Shown: piece by piece, positions 15,706-24,377 of the stretch
How positions within the stretch are numbered: the stretch's first letter is position 1
Layout: the number at the start of each line of letters is the position of its first letter
Assembly (NCBI GenBank): GCA_022616075.1
Contig: JAKEFK010000191.1
Coordinates: 1 to 35,474 of the forward strand
DNA length: 35,474 nt
DNA from: a bacterium
GTDB lineage: Bacteria; Acidobacteriota; HRBIN11; JAKEFK01
Direction of reading: 5' to 3'
Notes under the pieces: model-generated
What the model was told of the DNA's origin: nothing
What the model saw: the letters and a program-made list of their open reading frames with translations, nothing else
Databases searched by the model: none
Program-made: the position numbers and the translations under genes

Positions 15706-18700
15706 ATGGAGGTTTTAAGATCTGCCTGGAAGTTTGCATTGGTTGGTCAACTTTGCATGACCGTTGCCGCTCTTGCATACGAGGCAATACCACTCTCACA
15801 AGTGCCGCCGTTTTATGCCACCAAATGTGGAGGTGGAGGAAAGAACTATCGGCCTAATTTGATCTTCTACATGGACAAAAGCGGAAGCATGCACGTTGAT
15901 TACGCGCAGGACCCAAGCATCAACGGTCCGGATCCGACAACGTACAACGGAGGAAAAGGCATCGAGAATTTTTGGTGGAACAAATGGGCCTCTCACGTCT
16001 TCCATATGGTCGGAACGCAGGGCATGGCACAATTTCAGGTTCCACTCGAAATTGTCACAAATCTTTCATATGGCACTGCTGACACCGATCTGGCCCAGGA
16101 AGGACTCACGCCTGCGCAAATCTCCACGCTTCGAACCACAGGAATGTTTAATCCAAACGGAGATGGCAACATGTTCTTTACTGGAGCCTGGGTGAAGAAA
16201 CAGTCATGGGTTCTTCCTTTGCAAAAGCCCGATCCAGATCTAACACCGCCGGGAAACGACTGTTGGGGAAGTACTCCCGGAAAATGTTACGGCCGGTGGA
16301 TCAACGAACAGCGTGGTTATGATATCGACGGTCCGAACACCGCTCTGGTTACACCGGCGCCGGTAAACATAATCGTAGCAAAATGGATTGTTAAGGACTC
16401 CTTAAAGAGCCGGCCGACGCTTCGACAAAGCCTCGTGACTTATCCGAAATGGTGCGATGCAAACGGACGATGTTTTGCAGGAGTGATCTTTACGGCTGAC
16501 GATCCGTTAAGCACGAAACTCGCAAGACTGGAGAACCTTGGTGCTTCAGGTTCTACACCGATGGCGAATGGCTTTGCGGAAATGCTCCGGTGGTTATCGA
16601 ACGGACCGTCTTACAACATTCCTGGGTCAACATACTGCTCCGGAGGGCTCGCGTGCAGTCCCCTCGATTACCCGGGCGATCCTGATTCGCCGTTCAGTGT
16701 TTTGCTGCTTGGCGATGGGCAAAACTGGAATGATTGCCGCATTCCTTCCAAGCAGGCAACATTTCCATATTCCGGGGAACCGTCAGACTTTGATGGAGAT
16801 GGGGGCCATGATCCGACATTTCCCGATTACAACGCCCTGGGGCATTGTCCTGAAGCCATAACCAATAATTGGATTGCAGATGATGCAGCTTATTACTTCC
16901 GAACCGTATATCCGAAAGCACCCATCAATACGATTTATATGGGAAGCTCAGCTGTATACGGAGATAGTCCGACGACCTGCTTAAGCGGGGACAAATTTTG
17001 TAAATTCATGCAGCGCGTCGCAAAAGATATGCCTCCAGGCGTAACACCTCCTAATAACGATTACATCGCGACACGTTGGGGTTCGGTGGAGAGCATCATC
17101 AATCAAGTTGTAAGCGATATGGGCACAGGCACACAAGATGTAGAGACCACGTTGCCAAGTTTTGGAGGCACATGTTCCACTTTTTTGGCAATCCGAAGCG
17201 AATGGCTAGTTCCGATAACAGATATGGCTGCATACACGGCGAAGCTGTACAGAATAAAACCGGACGCAGGTGAGCAGCTCATTTTGCCTCCGCCAAGCGA
17301 TGACGTTCTGTGGGAATTCGGAAGCATTTTAAGATCGGCCGATATTGCGTCATTGAAAGTTCAATCAACGCTTGATGGTAGAACGGCCGCGGATTTCACG
17401 CCAACAAACAGCACCTTGGTAAGTGATCTATCATCTGACAATCCAAGCGATCCTTATGGCCCCAACTGGAACTCTTCATGGCCAACCACGACTGACATCC
17501 AAAACGCGATCAAGTACATTCGTGGTGAACAAATCAGTGGGATGAGAGACAGATCATTCCTGGAAGGAAGTACTCAAGTATCTCCGTGGCCTCTTGGAGA
17601 AATCTTTACCTCTCCACTGGTCATCGGTCCTCCACGAAGCGGCATGGAGGAATGCTTCGAGAAAAATGGCGAGAAGAAATGTTATAGAGATTTCGCCTCT
17701 GCGAACAAGAACCGGACTCCTATGGTCGCTGTGGAAACGGGAGACGGTCAACTCCACATTCTTAACTACAATACGGGGCAACAGCTTTACAGCTTCATCC
17801 CAAAGGCAGCCTTGCAAGGACTGAAGGATTTTCCGAAGCCTGGCTATACGCGCACCGCATATGTTGCCGGACCTCTTCAAGCCTTTGATGTTTATGATGA
17901 CACGGATGCTGAATGGAAAACTGTTCTTATCGCCGGCATGGCACAAGGAGGACAAGTCTACTTTGCTTTGGATATCACCGACCCAAACAATATTCAATTC
18001 ATGTTTGAAGTATCGGATCCCGCACTTGGAAACAGCTTCTCCCCGGTTATATCAGCGCGACTAAAAGACAATACTGCAGGCGAGATTTTCGCTTTCGTTG
18101 GCGGTAGCGGCTACAACAACAAGGCAGATTCGAATGGGTCTACAGCGCAGATCGTTGCATTTGACTTGAAAGGCAACATTCTGAAGACGCTGCAAGTCTC
18201 CGATCAACTCGGCAACGGCACAACATCAGTCTATGCGCAGGATGCGAATGATGACGGCACAATGGATAGCCTTGTTGTCGGGACTTATAAGGGTGAACTG
18301 ATAGAAGTCAAAACTCCGGGTTCCGATTTTTCGAAGTGGTCCGTCTCACGCTCCATCGCAGATTTAGGCAGGCCAATCACGGCACCAATCCGAATGTCGA
18401 GAGTTGAAGGTCAGCGCTACTATTACGGCACTACCGGTAAACTTCTAACCGATGCTGACATGAATGAGGATCCGCCACCGCAGGAATACTTCTTCGCATT
18501 TCGTGACATCGGGCAAACAGTTGCGTTGGACGATCTCACCCAATACGATTCAACGCTTGGCGAGTACGATGACAACGATCCTGATACTGAAAACACGAAA
18601 TACGTTACGCTGAGCACACAACAGGAGTCGAACAAGACCGGTTACAAAATTGCGTTACCCTTAGGACATCGTGGCATCAATCCAGTCATGAGTCTTGCGG

Positions 18701-19104
18701 ATGGCGTAACCTTCGCGACAACCAATCCGGTAAAGGATACTCAATGCACGTACGGCGGGCGATCCATCACCTGGTATGTGAGTGAGAAGCTGAATCCTCA
18801 ATTCGTAAATACCAAAGGCGACCCTGTCCCGAACGTGGATGTCGATGGAAACGGTATCGTAGATGATAGCGATAAACTTAATGAAATCTATCCGGTCGGC
18901 AGAGAAACAACATCAGCCACGTTCAACGTCAATCCGCAAATCGATATGAAGAGCAGTGTCATCGATGTAGTTACCATTGAACTGTATAACAACATCCAGG
19001 CAACTGATGGGCTTTACTACGCCACTGTCGGACATACTTTGTTTCGAAATCGGCTGCAAGGGACGCAGGTCAATTGGAAGGAATCCACAAAGATCAGGAA
19101 GTGA
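15706..19104 (+). CDS. pilY1: PilY1-type pilus tip adhesin/assembly protein
   Basis: This 1132-aa exported protein has an N-terminal signal peptide (hydrophobic region about 8-25, ending near ALAYEA) and a von Willebrand A-like region starting with the MIDAS motif DKSGSM at 57-62. The C-terminal half (about 620-1000) is the PilY1 beta-propeller, recognisable from VAVETGDGQLHILNYNTGQQLYS-like repeats and a calcium loop DANDDGTMD near 846. A second acidic loop (DVDGNGIVDDSD) lies near 1045. The start is supported by GGAAAGGAGT 6-7 bases upstream. PilY1 controls pilus extension/retraction and adhesion, and needs the minor pilins encoded just before it. Its last base touches the start of the next gene, so it belongs to the same operon. 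Confidence 0.93.
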   Translation: MEVLRSAWKFALVGQLCMTVAALAYEAIPLSQVPPFYATKCGGGGKNYRPNLIFYMDKSGSMHVDYAQDPSINGPDPTTYNGGKGIENFWWNKWASHVFHMVGTQGMAQFQVPLEIVTNLSYGTADTDLAQEGLTPAQISTLRTTGMFNPNGDGNMFFTGAWVKKQSWVLPLQKPDPDLTPPGNDCWGSTPGKCYGRWINEQRGYDIDGPNTALVTPAPVNIIVAKWIVKDSLKSRPTLRQSLVTYPKWCDANGRCFAGVIFTADDPLSTKLARLENLGASGSTPMANGFAEMLRWLSNGPSYNIPGSTYCSGGLACSPLDYPGDPDSPFSVLLLGDGQNWNDCRIPSKQATFPYSGEPSDFDGDGGHDPTFPDYNALGHCPEAITNNWIADDAAYYFRTVYPKAPINTIYMGSSAVYGDSPTTCLSGDKFCKFMQRVAKDMPPGVTPPNNDYIATRWGSVESIINQVVSDMGTGTQDVETTLPSFGGTCSTFLAIRSEWLVPITDMAAYTAKLYRIKPDAGEQLILPPPSDDVLWEFGSILRSADIASLKVQSTLDGRTAADFTPTNSTLVSDLSSDNPSDPYGPNWNSSWPTTTDIQNAIKYIRGEQISGMRDRSFLEGSTQVSPWPLGEIFTSPLVIGPPRSGMEECFEKNGEKKCYRDFASANKNRTPMVAVETGDGQLHILNYNTGQQLYSFIPKAALQGLKDFPKPGYTRTAYVAGPLQAFDVYDDTDAEWKTVLIAGMAQGGQVYFALDITDPNNIQFMFEVSDPALGNSFSPVISARLKDNTAGEIFAFVGGSGYNNKADSNGSTAQIVAFDLKGNILKTLQVSDQLGNGTTSVYAQDANDDGTMDSLVVGTYKGELIEVKTPGSDFSKWSVSRSIADLGRPITAPIRMSRVEGQRYYYGTTGKLLTDADMNEDPPPQEYFFAFRDIGQTVALDDLTQYDSTLGEYDDNDPDTENTKYVTLSTQQESNKTGYKIALPLGHRGINPVMSLADGVTFATTNPVKDTQCTYGGRSITWYVSEKLNPQFVNTKGDPVPNVDVDGNGIVDDSDKLNEIYPVGRETTSATFNVNPQIDMKSSVIDVVTIELYNNIQATDGLYYATVGHTLFRNRLQGTQVNWKESTKIRK

Positions 19105-19845
19105 ATGGAAACCCGAAGCGCAACCAAACAGATCCTGCGATACTTGCGTGGCGGACATCCGCTGTTCTTCATCAGAACGACCGAAGAGAACCGCGTTAAG
19201 AAGTGCCTCGCGACGATTGCCACCGAATGGTTCACAAATAGCGATTACCTATTCGCCAGCTGGGATATTGCATCAGGATGGAATGGTCATCAACGAAAAG
19301 CAGAACTTCCAACCGGAGATCAGGCGAAGTCGCCGTCTGCTACTCTGAGATTCATCCATTCCTACACCGGTTGCGGAATGTTTCTGCTGTATGATGCGAC
19401 TCCATTTCTCCAAAAACCCGATATCGCCCGCACCTTAAGAAATTTTTACCAGGAAAATTTGAGCGACCCGAAGAAGTTCATTTTCTTCGTTTCGCCTGCC
19501 GGAGAGATTCCGCAGGAGCTCAGGCGCGAAGTGGTAACGCTGGATTTTCCAGGCCCGGATGCCGGAGAAATCGAGTCTATGGTGGATGAATTTTCCCGTC
19601 ATCACCGCAAGCTGAGCAATGCCCTGGCCACAAAACTATCTCTCGCCCTGCGAGGCTTCAAAGAACCCGCAATTCGACACCTGTTCAACACATTCATCAA
19701 TTTGAATGGTTGCGGTGAACAAGAGCTTTTGGAGGAACTTTACCGGTATAAGGAACAGGTAGTTAAGGAGGAAGGTTTTCTTGAGTTCATCCCACCTCGT
19801 CTGACTCTGAAGGATGTTGGCGGGTTGGACAACGTTAAAGATTAG
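19105..19845 (+). pseudogene. Ycf46-like AAA+ ATPase, N-terminal part before in-frame TAG
   Basis: Begins right at the pilY1 stop with AGGAAG as ribosome binding site. The 246 residues are the N-terminal domain typical of Ycf46-like ATPases: ILRYLRGGHPLFFIRTTEE, an inactive P-loop-like half with LLYDATPFLQ and FIFFVSPAGEIPQELRRE, then LTLKDVGGLDNVKD. The TAG at 19843-19845 stands where relatives usually have Trp in a (K)xWL segment, and the same frame continues for 264 codons with the catalytic half. One TGG-to-TAG change explains it. Other genes here end in TAG (26675, 27972, 33595), so TAG is not reassigned. Either the gene is newly dead, or the stop is suppressed or a read error. Confidence 0.8.
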
Positions 19846-20640
19846 TTGACGGAGCGTAAACCGTTCTTCTGTGATAAGAAATTTGCTGACCGCGCGAACG
19901 TTCCAAAAGGACTGCTGATGATGGGCATCAGCGGTTGCGGAAAGTCGCTGGCCATTAAAGCGATCTCGGCCGCATGGGAAACGCCACTTTTCCGCTTGAG
20001 AATGGGTAACATTTTTTCTGGAAATCGCAGCCCGGAGGAAAGATTCTTCAAGTGCCTGAGAATGGCAGAAGAACTTGCGCCGGTAATCTTGTGGATTGAT
20101 GAGATCGAGAAGTGTTTATCTCTTGATGAACATGCAGGCGGAAGTACTGGACCAGGAGGATCCAACAGTAGAATTTTTTCGGAGTTTTTGACATGGCTTG
20201 AAGAAAAGCCAAAGTATCTTTTTGTTGCTACAACCGCAAACAGAATTGAGGCTTTGCCGGCAGAACTCATCAGGCGCGGCCGATTTGATGAGATTTTTTA
20301 TGTCGACCTGCCAAGCGATGAAGAGCGCAAAAGCATTTTTGAAATTCATCTGCGGAAGGTTCACCTGCCACCAAACGAATTTGACATGCGTGCTCTTGTA
20401 ATGGCAACGCGCGGATGGAGTGGCGCCGAAATTGAGCAAGTGGTCAACTCCAGCGTGATCCATGCAATATCAAAAGGCCAAGAGATGACAACCTCTTTGC
20501 TGTTGGAAGGGGTTCGAAGGACCGTTCCCTTGAGCCGCACGCAGGAGCAACAGGTATCGAAGCTGCAACGCCATTGGGCTCTGGGCAGGGCCACCCCAGC
20601 GTCACGGTATTCATCTCTTCGGAATTTCGTCAGAACCTGA
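19846..20640 (+). pseudogene. Ycf46-like AAA+ ATPase, catalytic part after in-frame TAG
   Basis: In the same frame as the preceding half. The AAA+ module is complete: Walker A GISGCGKS near 19926-19949, Walker B ILWIDEIEK, sensor-1 segment FVATTAN, and arginine fingers in RRGRFDEIF, then the helical lid with GWSGAEIEQVV. There is no ATG or ribosome binding site at the break; a TTG follows the stop directly, and the first ATG (19918) lies inside the nucleotide-binding core, so independent translation of a working ATPase is unlikely. Ycf46 is a plastid/cyanobacterial-type ATPase of poorly known function. Its place between pilY1 and pilB suggests a job in pilus assembly or its control. Confidence 0.78.
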
Positions 20641-20734
20641 AATCGTAACCGCACCATATTTATTTTGATATGTCCACATCTACAAATCGAGACTTTCACC
20701 ATTTACTTTTCTACCCTCATATCGCTTAAAAGGC

Positions 20735-20770
20735 CTCGACAAGCTTAATGGTTTCCGGAGGCTTGACGAG
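20735..20770 (+). promoter_or_regulatory. Inverted repeat upstream of pilB promoter, candidate activator site
   Basis: CTCGACAAGCTT (20735-20746) and AGGCTTGACGAG (20759-20770) are inverted repeats with 10 of 12 positions complementary and a 12-base spacer. The centre lies about 75 bases before the predicted start of the 20801 promoter, a normal position for a sigma-54 activator site. I found no convincing second copy at 11454 or 7536. Confidence 0.45.
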
Positions 20771-20800
20771 AGCTGGCCTTTAGCTTTTACGGCTACTGGT

Positions 20801-20816
20801 TGGCATAGGTGTTGCA
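20801..20816 (+). promoter_or_regulatory. Candidate sigma-54 promoter of pilB
   Basis: TGGCATAGGTGTTGCA matches TGGCAC-R-N4-TTGCW with one change (C to T) and exact spacing. Predicted start near 20827 leaves a leader of about 40 bases containing AAGGAG seven bases before the ATG. The closeness to the 11454 site suggests both pilus transcripts share one control. Confidence 0.7.
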
Positions 20817-20867
20817 CAACCGGTTTCGGTACACAAAGTACAGTTCCTGGAAAAAAGGAGAAATTTG

Positions 20868-23135
20868 ATGACTTCTCATCAAGAAGGGACGGCAAGACCG
20901 CTGTCTGAAGATCGATTGCGCCGGACGCCATCGTATCCTAAGAAAGAGGCAGTTACATCCGTACAAACGAATGCACCGAGACACCAGTTTGCTCTAGTGC
21001 AGCAGCTGAAACTCGCATTTCGCGGAGGAGCAGTTGAGTTAATTCCATCCGAACAGTGGAAGACTCTGCGCTGCAACCTCTGCGGGGCCGAAACTCACTT
21101 CTATACCAATGACCGCAGAAAGAATACGCCGCTTCCTTCTTGCCTCGACTGTTCGATGCGCAAACCGCAACCGCAAATGGGCTCTAAGGCTTTAATTGGA
21201 GACATTCTGCGAAACAACGGCGTGATCGGCATGGATCAAATCCGCTTGATTTTAGAGCGGCAGAAAACCGAGAGCGCATATGGAAAAGTCCGAAGAAAAT
21301 TTGCAGATTATGCAGTCGAGATGGGACTTTGCACAGTGGAACAGGCAGCTGCCGCATTGACTGAAATCTACCAGTTTGAATACGTCGACCTTCAGGGATA
21401 CCCTGTAGCAAACGAGCATATCCAACTGCTGGCCAGGGATTTGTGCCATAAACACAAAGTAATTTGCATCGGAAAAAAGAACCAGATTTTCCAAATTGCC
21501 ATGGTAGATCCAACCGATGAGCAGGCGCTCGTCGCAATCGCACAGATGCTCGAACGGCAATTCATTACACTTACCCCTTTTCTTGCAGACAAAAAAGCCA
21601 TCGATGACAAGCTCGGCTCGTACGATGAAAAAGGAGTAGAACTTTTGGACGCGCCAACGACAGACAAAGTTCTTGCACTCCGGGGACAACGTCAATCGGT
21701 CCTTTCTGCGCGCAACAGGAGCACGACAGCGCTTCAGGGCAAGATCATTGATCAGGATTCCACATTGCCTGATGAGGATATCGAGGAGATTGCAGATATC
21801 AGTGAAGAAATTGAGGCACTGCAGACCGTCCTTCCCGAAGATGTGATCCTTGCGGAATACAAGAAGATCCTTGCCGAAGGATTCCGTAGAGGTGCGAGTG
21901 ATATCCACTTGGAATTCCTGGATCAAAACCGCTTCATGGTAAGGTACCGCATCGATGGAATTTTATATCCACCCAGGCGCATGCCGAAGGACTACGGCAG
22001 AATCCTCAACATTGTGAAAGTCGACGGCAACATTGATACAGGCGATAGAGAAGACCAGGTCTACGAAGGATCATTCGCAAAGGGATTCCGGAAAAAGCGA
22101 TACAGATTGCGCGTGGAATTTCTGCCTACGTTCATCGGAGGAAAGTGCATGCCGAAATGCATTCTTCGGATTTTCGATCCGGACTCTCAAGCTAAAAACC
22201 TGGACGAGTTAGGTTTTGATGCGCGCACAAGAGAACTTCTGCAGAAGGCAGCTGCATTTCCCAATGGAATGGTTCTCGTTGCAGGCTCGACCGGAATGGG
22301 CAAGTCCACAACGCTTTCGGCGATCATGAGAGAAAAGGCTGAGGACTTCAGGCTCATGATCTACTCGTTGGAAAATCCAATTGAGTACACGGTGCAGGGT
22401 GTGAATCAGATCCAGATTGAAACAAGCGCCAAGATGAAGCACCGGAGCTACCACTCGATTCTGCCAGCGATCCAGAGGTCGGATCCAAATGTGGTTCTGG
22501 TTGGAGAAATTCGCGACCGAATCACGGCCGCGGCAAGCTATCGTTTAGCGATCGGTGGGAACCTGGTGTTTGGAACGATCCACGCTTCAGATAGTCCAGG
22601 AGTCGTTACACGTCTACGCAATTTCCAAATTGAACGATTCCTGATCGGCGATTCCACGCGGCTGATCATTTCACAGCGTCTGGTCCGTAAGCTGTGCAGA
22701 GAGTGCAGGACGCGGGTTGTTATATCTGCAAAAGTTATCCGCGATGCGGGCTTCTATTTTCGACCGAACCGCGATGTTGAAGTTTGGGAAGCATCGCGCG
22801 AAGGCTGCGATCATTGTACACAAGGATATAAAGGCCGAACCGTGATTGCGGAGGCGATGCCCATTACTCCCCTTCTGCGCGCAATGATTATCGAAGGCAA
22901 AGACGAAGGCAAAATACGCCATACTGCAATAAAAGAAGGAATGATCACACTTCGCCAGTCAGGATTGGCTCACGTGCTGGATGGTGTAACATCCATCAGC
23001 GAAGTTCATCGCGTAACCGGAGATTTTCCGGATCCAACGATTGAAGTGATGACTTCATCAGAACAGCGGCCAAATTGCGATGGTGAGGACATACTCCAGA
23101 ATGTGCGTCAACTCCCATTACCTGGAATGCAATGA
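20868..23135 (+). CDS. pilB: PilB-type type IV pilus extension ATPase with extra N-terminal zinc site
   Basis: This 755-aa protein has: an unusual N-terminus with CNLC and CLDC about 20 residues apart (residues 70-96), probably a zinc ribbon; an MshEN/GspE N-terminal domain (about 108-255); a glutamate-rich linker; and the GspE/PilB ATPase core (325-725). The core shows Walker A GSTGMGKS (474-481), Asp-box Glu503 in YSLENPIEYT, Walker B VVLVGEIRD (543-551), His-box THAS-like FGTIHAS with His573, and the tetracysteine CREC/CDHC (611-614, 648-651) typical of extension ATPases. ATG 20868 has AAGGAG 7 bases upstream. It follows its own sigma-54 candidate promoter and precedes the PilT-like gene by 35 bases. 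It should power pilus extension with a PilC platform encoded elsewhere. Confidence 0.94.
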   Translation: MTSHQEGTARPLSEDRLRRTPSYPKKEAVTSVQTNAPRHQFALVQQLKLAFRGGAVELIPSEQWKTLRCNLCGAETHFYTNDRRKNTPLPSCLDCSMRKPQPQMGSKALIGDILRNNGVIGMDQIRLILERQKTESAYGKVRRKFADYAVEMGLCTVEQAAAALTEIYQFEYVDLQGYPVANEHIQLLARDLCHKHKVICIGKKNQIFQIAMVDPTDEQALVAIAQMLERQFITLTPFLADKKAIDDKLGSYDEKGVELLDAPTTDKVLALRGQRQSVLSARNRSTTALQGKIIDQDSTLPDEDIEEIADISEEIEALQTVLPEDVILAEYKKILAEGFRRGASDIHLEFLDQNRFMVRYRIDGILYPPRRMPKDYGRILNIVKVDGNIDTGDREDQVYEGSFAKGFRKKRYRLRVEFLPTFIGGKCMPKCILRIFDPDSQAKNLDELGFDARTRELLQKAAAFPNGMVLVAGSTGMGKSTTLSAIMREKAEDFRLMIYSLENPIEYTVQGVNQIQIETSAKMKHRSYHSILPAIQRSDPNVVLVGEIRDRITAAASYRLAIGGNLVFGTIHASDSPGVVTRLRNFQIERFLIGDSTRLIISQRLVRKLCRECRTRVVISAKVIRDAGFYFRPNRDVEVWEASREGCDHCTQGYKGRTVIAEAMPITPLLRAMIIEGKDEGKIRHTAIKEGMITLRQSGLAHVLDGVTSISEVHRVTGDFPDPTIEVMTSSEQRPNCDGEDILQNVRQLPLPGMQ

Positions 23136-23170
23136 ACTTCAGCAAAATTGTGTAGAGGAGGGAAATCAGA

Positions 23171-24322
23171 ATGGATGGAATGAATGTCGCGCAGAACTTG
23201 CTTGACTCTATCCTGCTTTTTGGGAATCAGCAGGGCGCCAGAGACTACTTCTTGATGGCAAATGAATACCCCATCTTCCAAATAGGCAGTGAGTCACGGA
23301 CCTTTCCTGGCGAAACACCCAAGATTACGCCTGATCATCTGAAAGCCATTGTGGAAGAGACGATCGGCAAAAGCGCACTGTTAAAAGAAAATTTACAGAA
23401 GAAACTCTACACAGAATTTTCACATGTTGTACAAGGGGTCGGTCGATACAGATTTCATGTGGGTTACCAGCGCTCGCACTTTGACATCTCTATTCGGCGA
23501 CTCCTGGATGAAGTCCCGAGTTTCGAAGAATTGAATTTGCCCGGTGATGAAATCAAGGATCTGGCCGAACTGCACAACGGCCTGGTGCTGATCTCAGGCG
23601 CGGCGGATAACGGAAAGAGTACGACTCTTGCTGCTCTCGTGGATCATATCAATCAGACAAAACCAGGAAGACGAATCACTATCGTTGAATCCCCCCGAGA
23701 GTTCTTCTTCCGGAACAAGCAGTGTTATATCAAGCAAAAGGAAATTGGACGCGACACTATCTCTTACAACGATGCGGGCCGGTCGGCACGGCGAGAGAAT
23801 ACAAACGTTTTGGTTTTCGGCGAAATTTTCAGCGAAGACGCACCCTCCATCCGCGCGGCTATTCAAGCTTCAAACTCTGCCCTGGTTTTCGCAACGATGC
23901 ATGCCAATAGCGCAAGCGCAGCGATTAATGGACTGATTTACAGCCTTCCTGATGTCGAACGGGAGGAATCGCGGTTGACTCTTTCACAACTTTTGCGCGC
24001 CGTCATCTACCAGATTCTCGTTAAGACGTATGATGAAACACTATGGCCCTGCCTGGAAATTCTTCGCAACAATTACATGGTGTCTTCGCTTATCCGAAAT
24101 AAAGAATGCACTGATGATGGAAAGCCCTTCAAAATAGATGAATATCTCTTTCGCAACGGCCGCGCTGAGGGAATGAAAAGTTTGTTTCACGCCCTGAAGG
24201 ATCTTGCGGAGTGGGGAATCATTCCACCCGAAGAAGCCATCAAGTATGCAAGAGAAAAACGGGATATGGAGCTCATCTTACTTCACGGCCATTTCAGCGG
24301 GATTACGGAAGAAGTTTCGTAG
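23171..24322 (+). CDS. Divergent PilT-like retraction ATPase
   Basis: A 383-aa protein with the size and fold pattern of PilT. Motifs are present but altered: Walker A GAADNGKS (143-150, PilT usually GxTGSGKS), Asp-box VESPREFFF (Glu173), Walker B NVLVFGEI (Glu218) where PilT has GEMRDLET, and the His box TMHANSASAAINGL (His244) close to the usual THTNSA. No tetracysteine, as expected for PilT rather than PilB. The C-terminal PilT retraction segment is not recognisable. A strong ribosome binding site (GAGGAGGG) precedes ATG 23171. It probably forms one transcript with pilB. It could be a PilU-like accessory motor; its activity is uncertain because of the changed motifs. Confidence 0.85.
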   Translation: MDGMNVAQNLLDSILLFGNQQGARDYFLMANEYPIFQIGSESRTFPGETPKITPDHLKAIVEETIGKSALLKENLQKKLYTEFSHVVQGVGRYRFHVGYQRSHFDISIRRLLDEVPSFEELNLPGDEIKDLAELHNGLVLISGAADNGKSTTLAALVDHINQTKPGRRITIVESPREFFFRNKQCYIKQKEIGRDTISYNDAGRSARRENTNVLVFGEIFSEDAPSIRAAIQASNSALVFATMHANSASAAINGLIYSLPDVEREESRLTLSQLLRAVIYQILVKTYDETLWPCLEILRNNYMVSSLIRNKECTDDGKPFKIDEYLFRNGRAEGMKSLFHALKDLAEWGIIPPEEAIKYAREKRDMELILLHGHFSGITEEVS

Positions 24323-24377
24323 CTAGATTTGTATAACAGTCGTCACGGACTCGGCGAAATATTTTCTTGATTTCAAC

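Noticed and set aside
19843-19845. TAG reassigned to an amino acid
   Set aside because: Several confident genes in the window (RNase H, SSB-like, PilT-like, AAA at 32015) end with TAG, so the code is standard.
21252-21926. Minus-strand open frame of 224 codons
   Set aside because: It lies opposite the clear PilB coding frame and has no domain signature.
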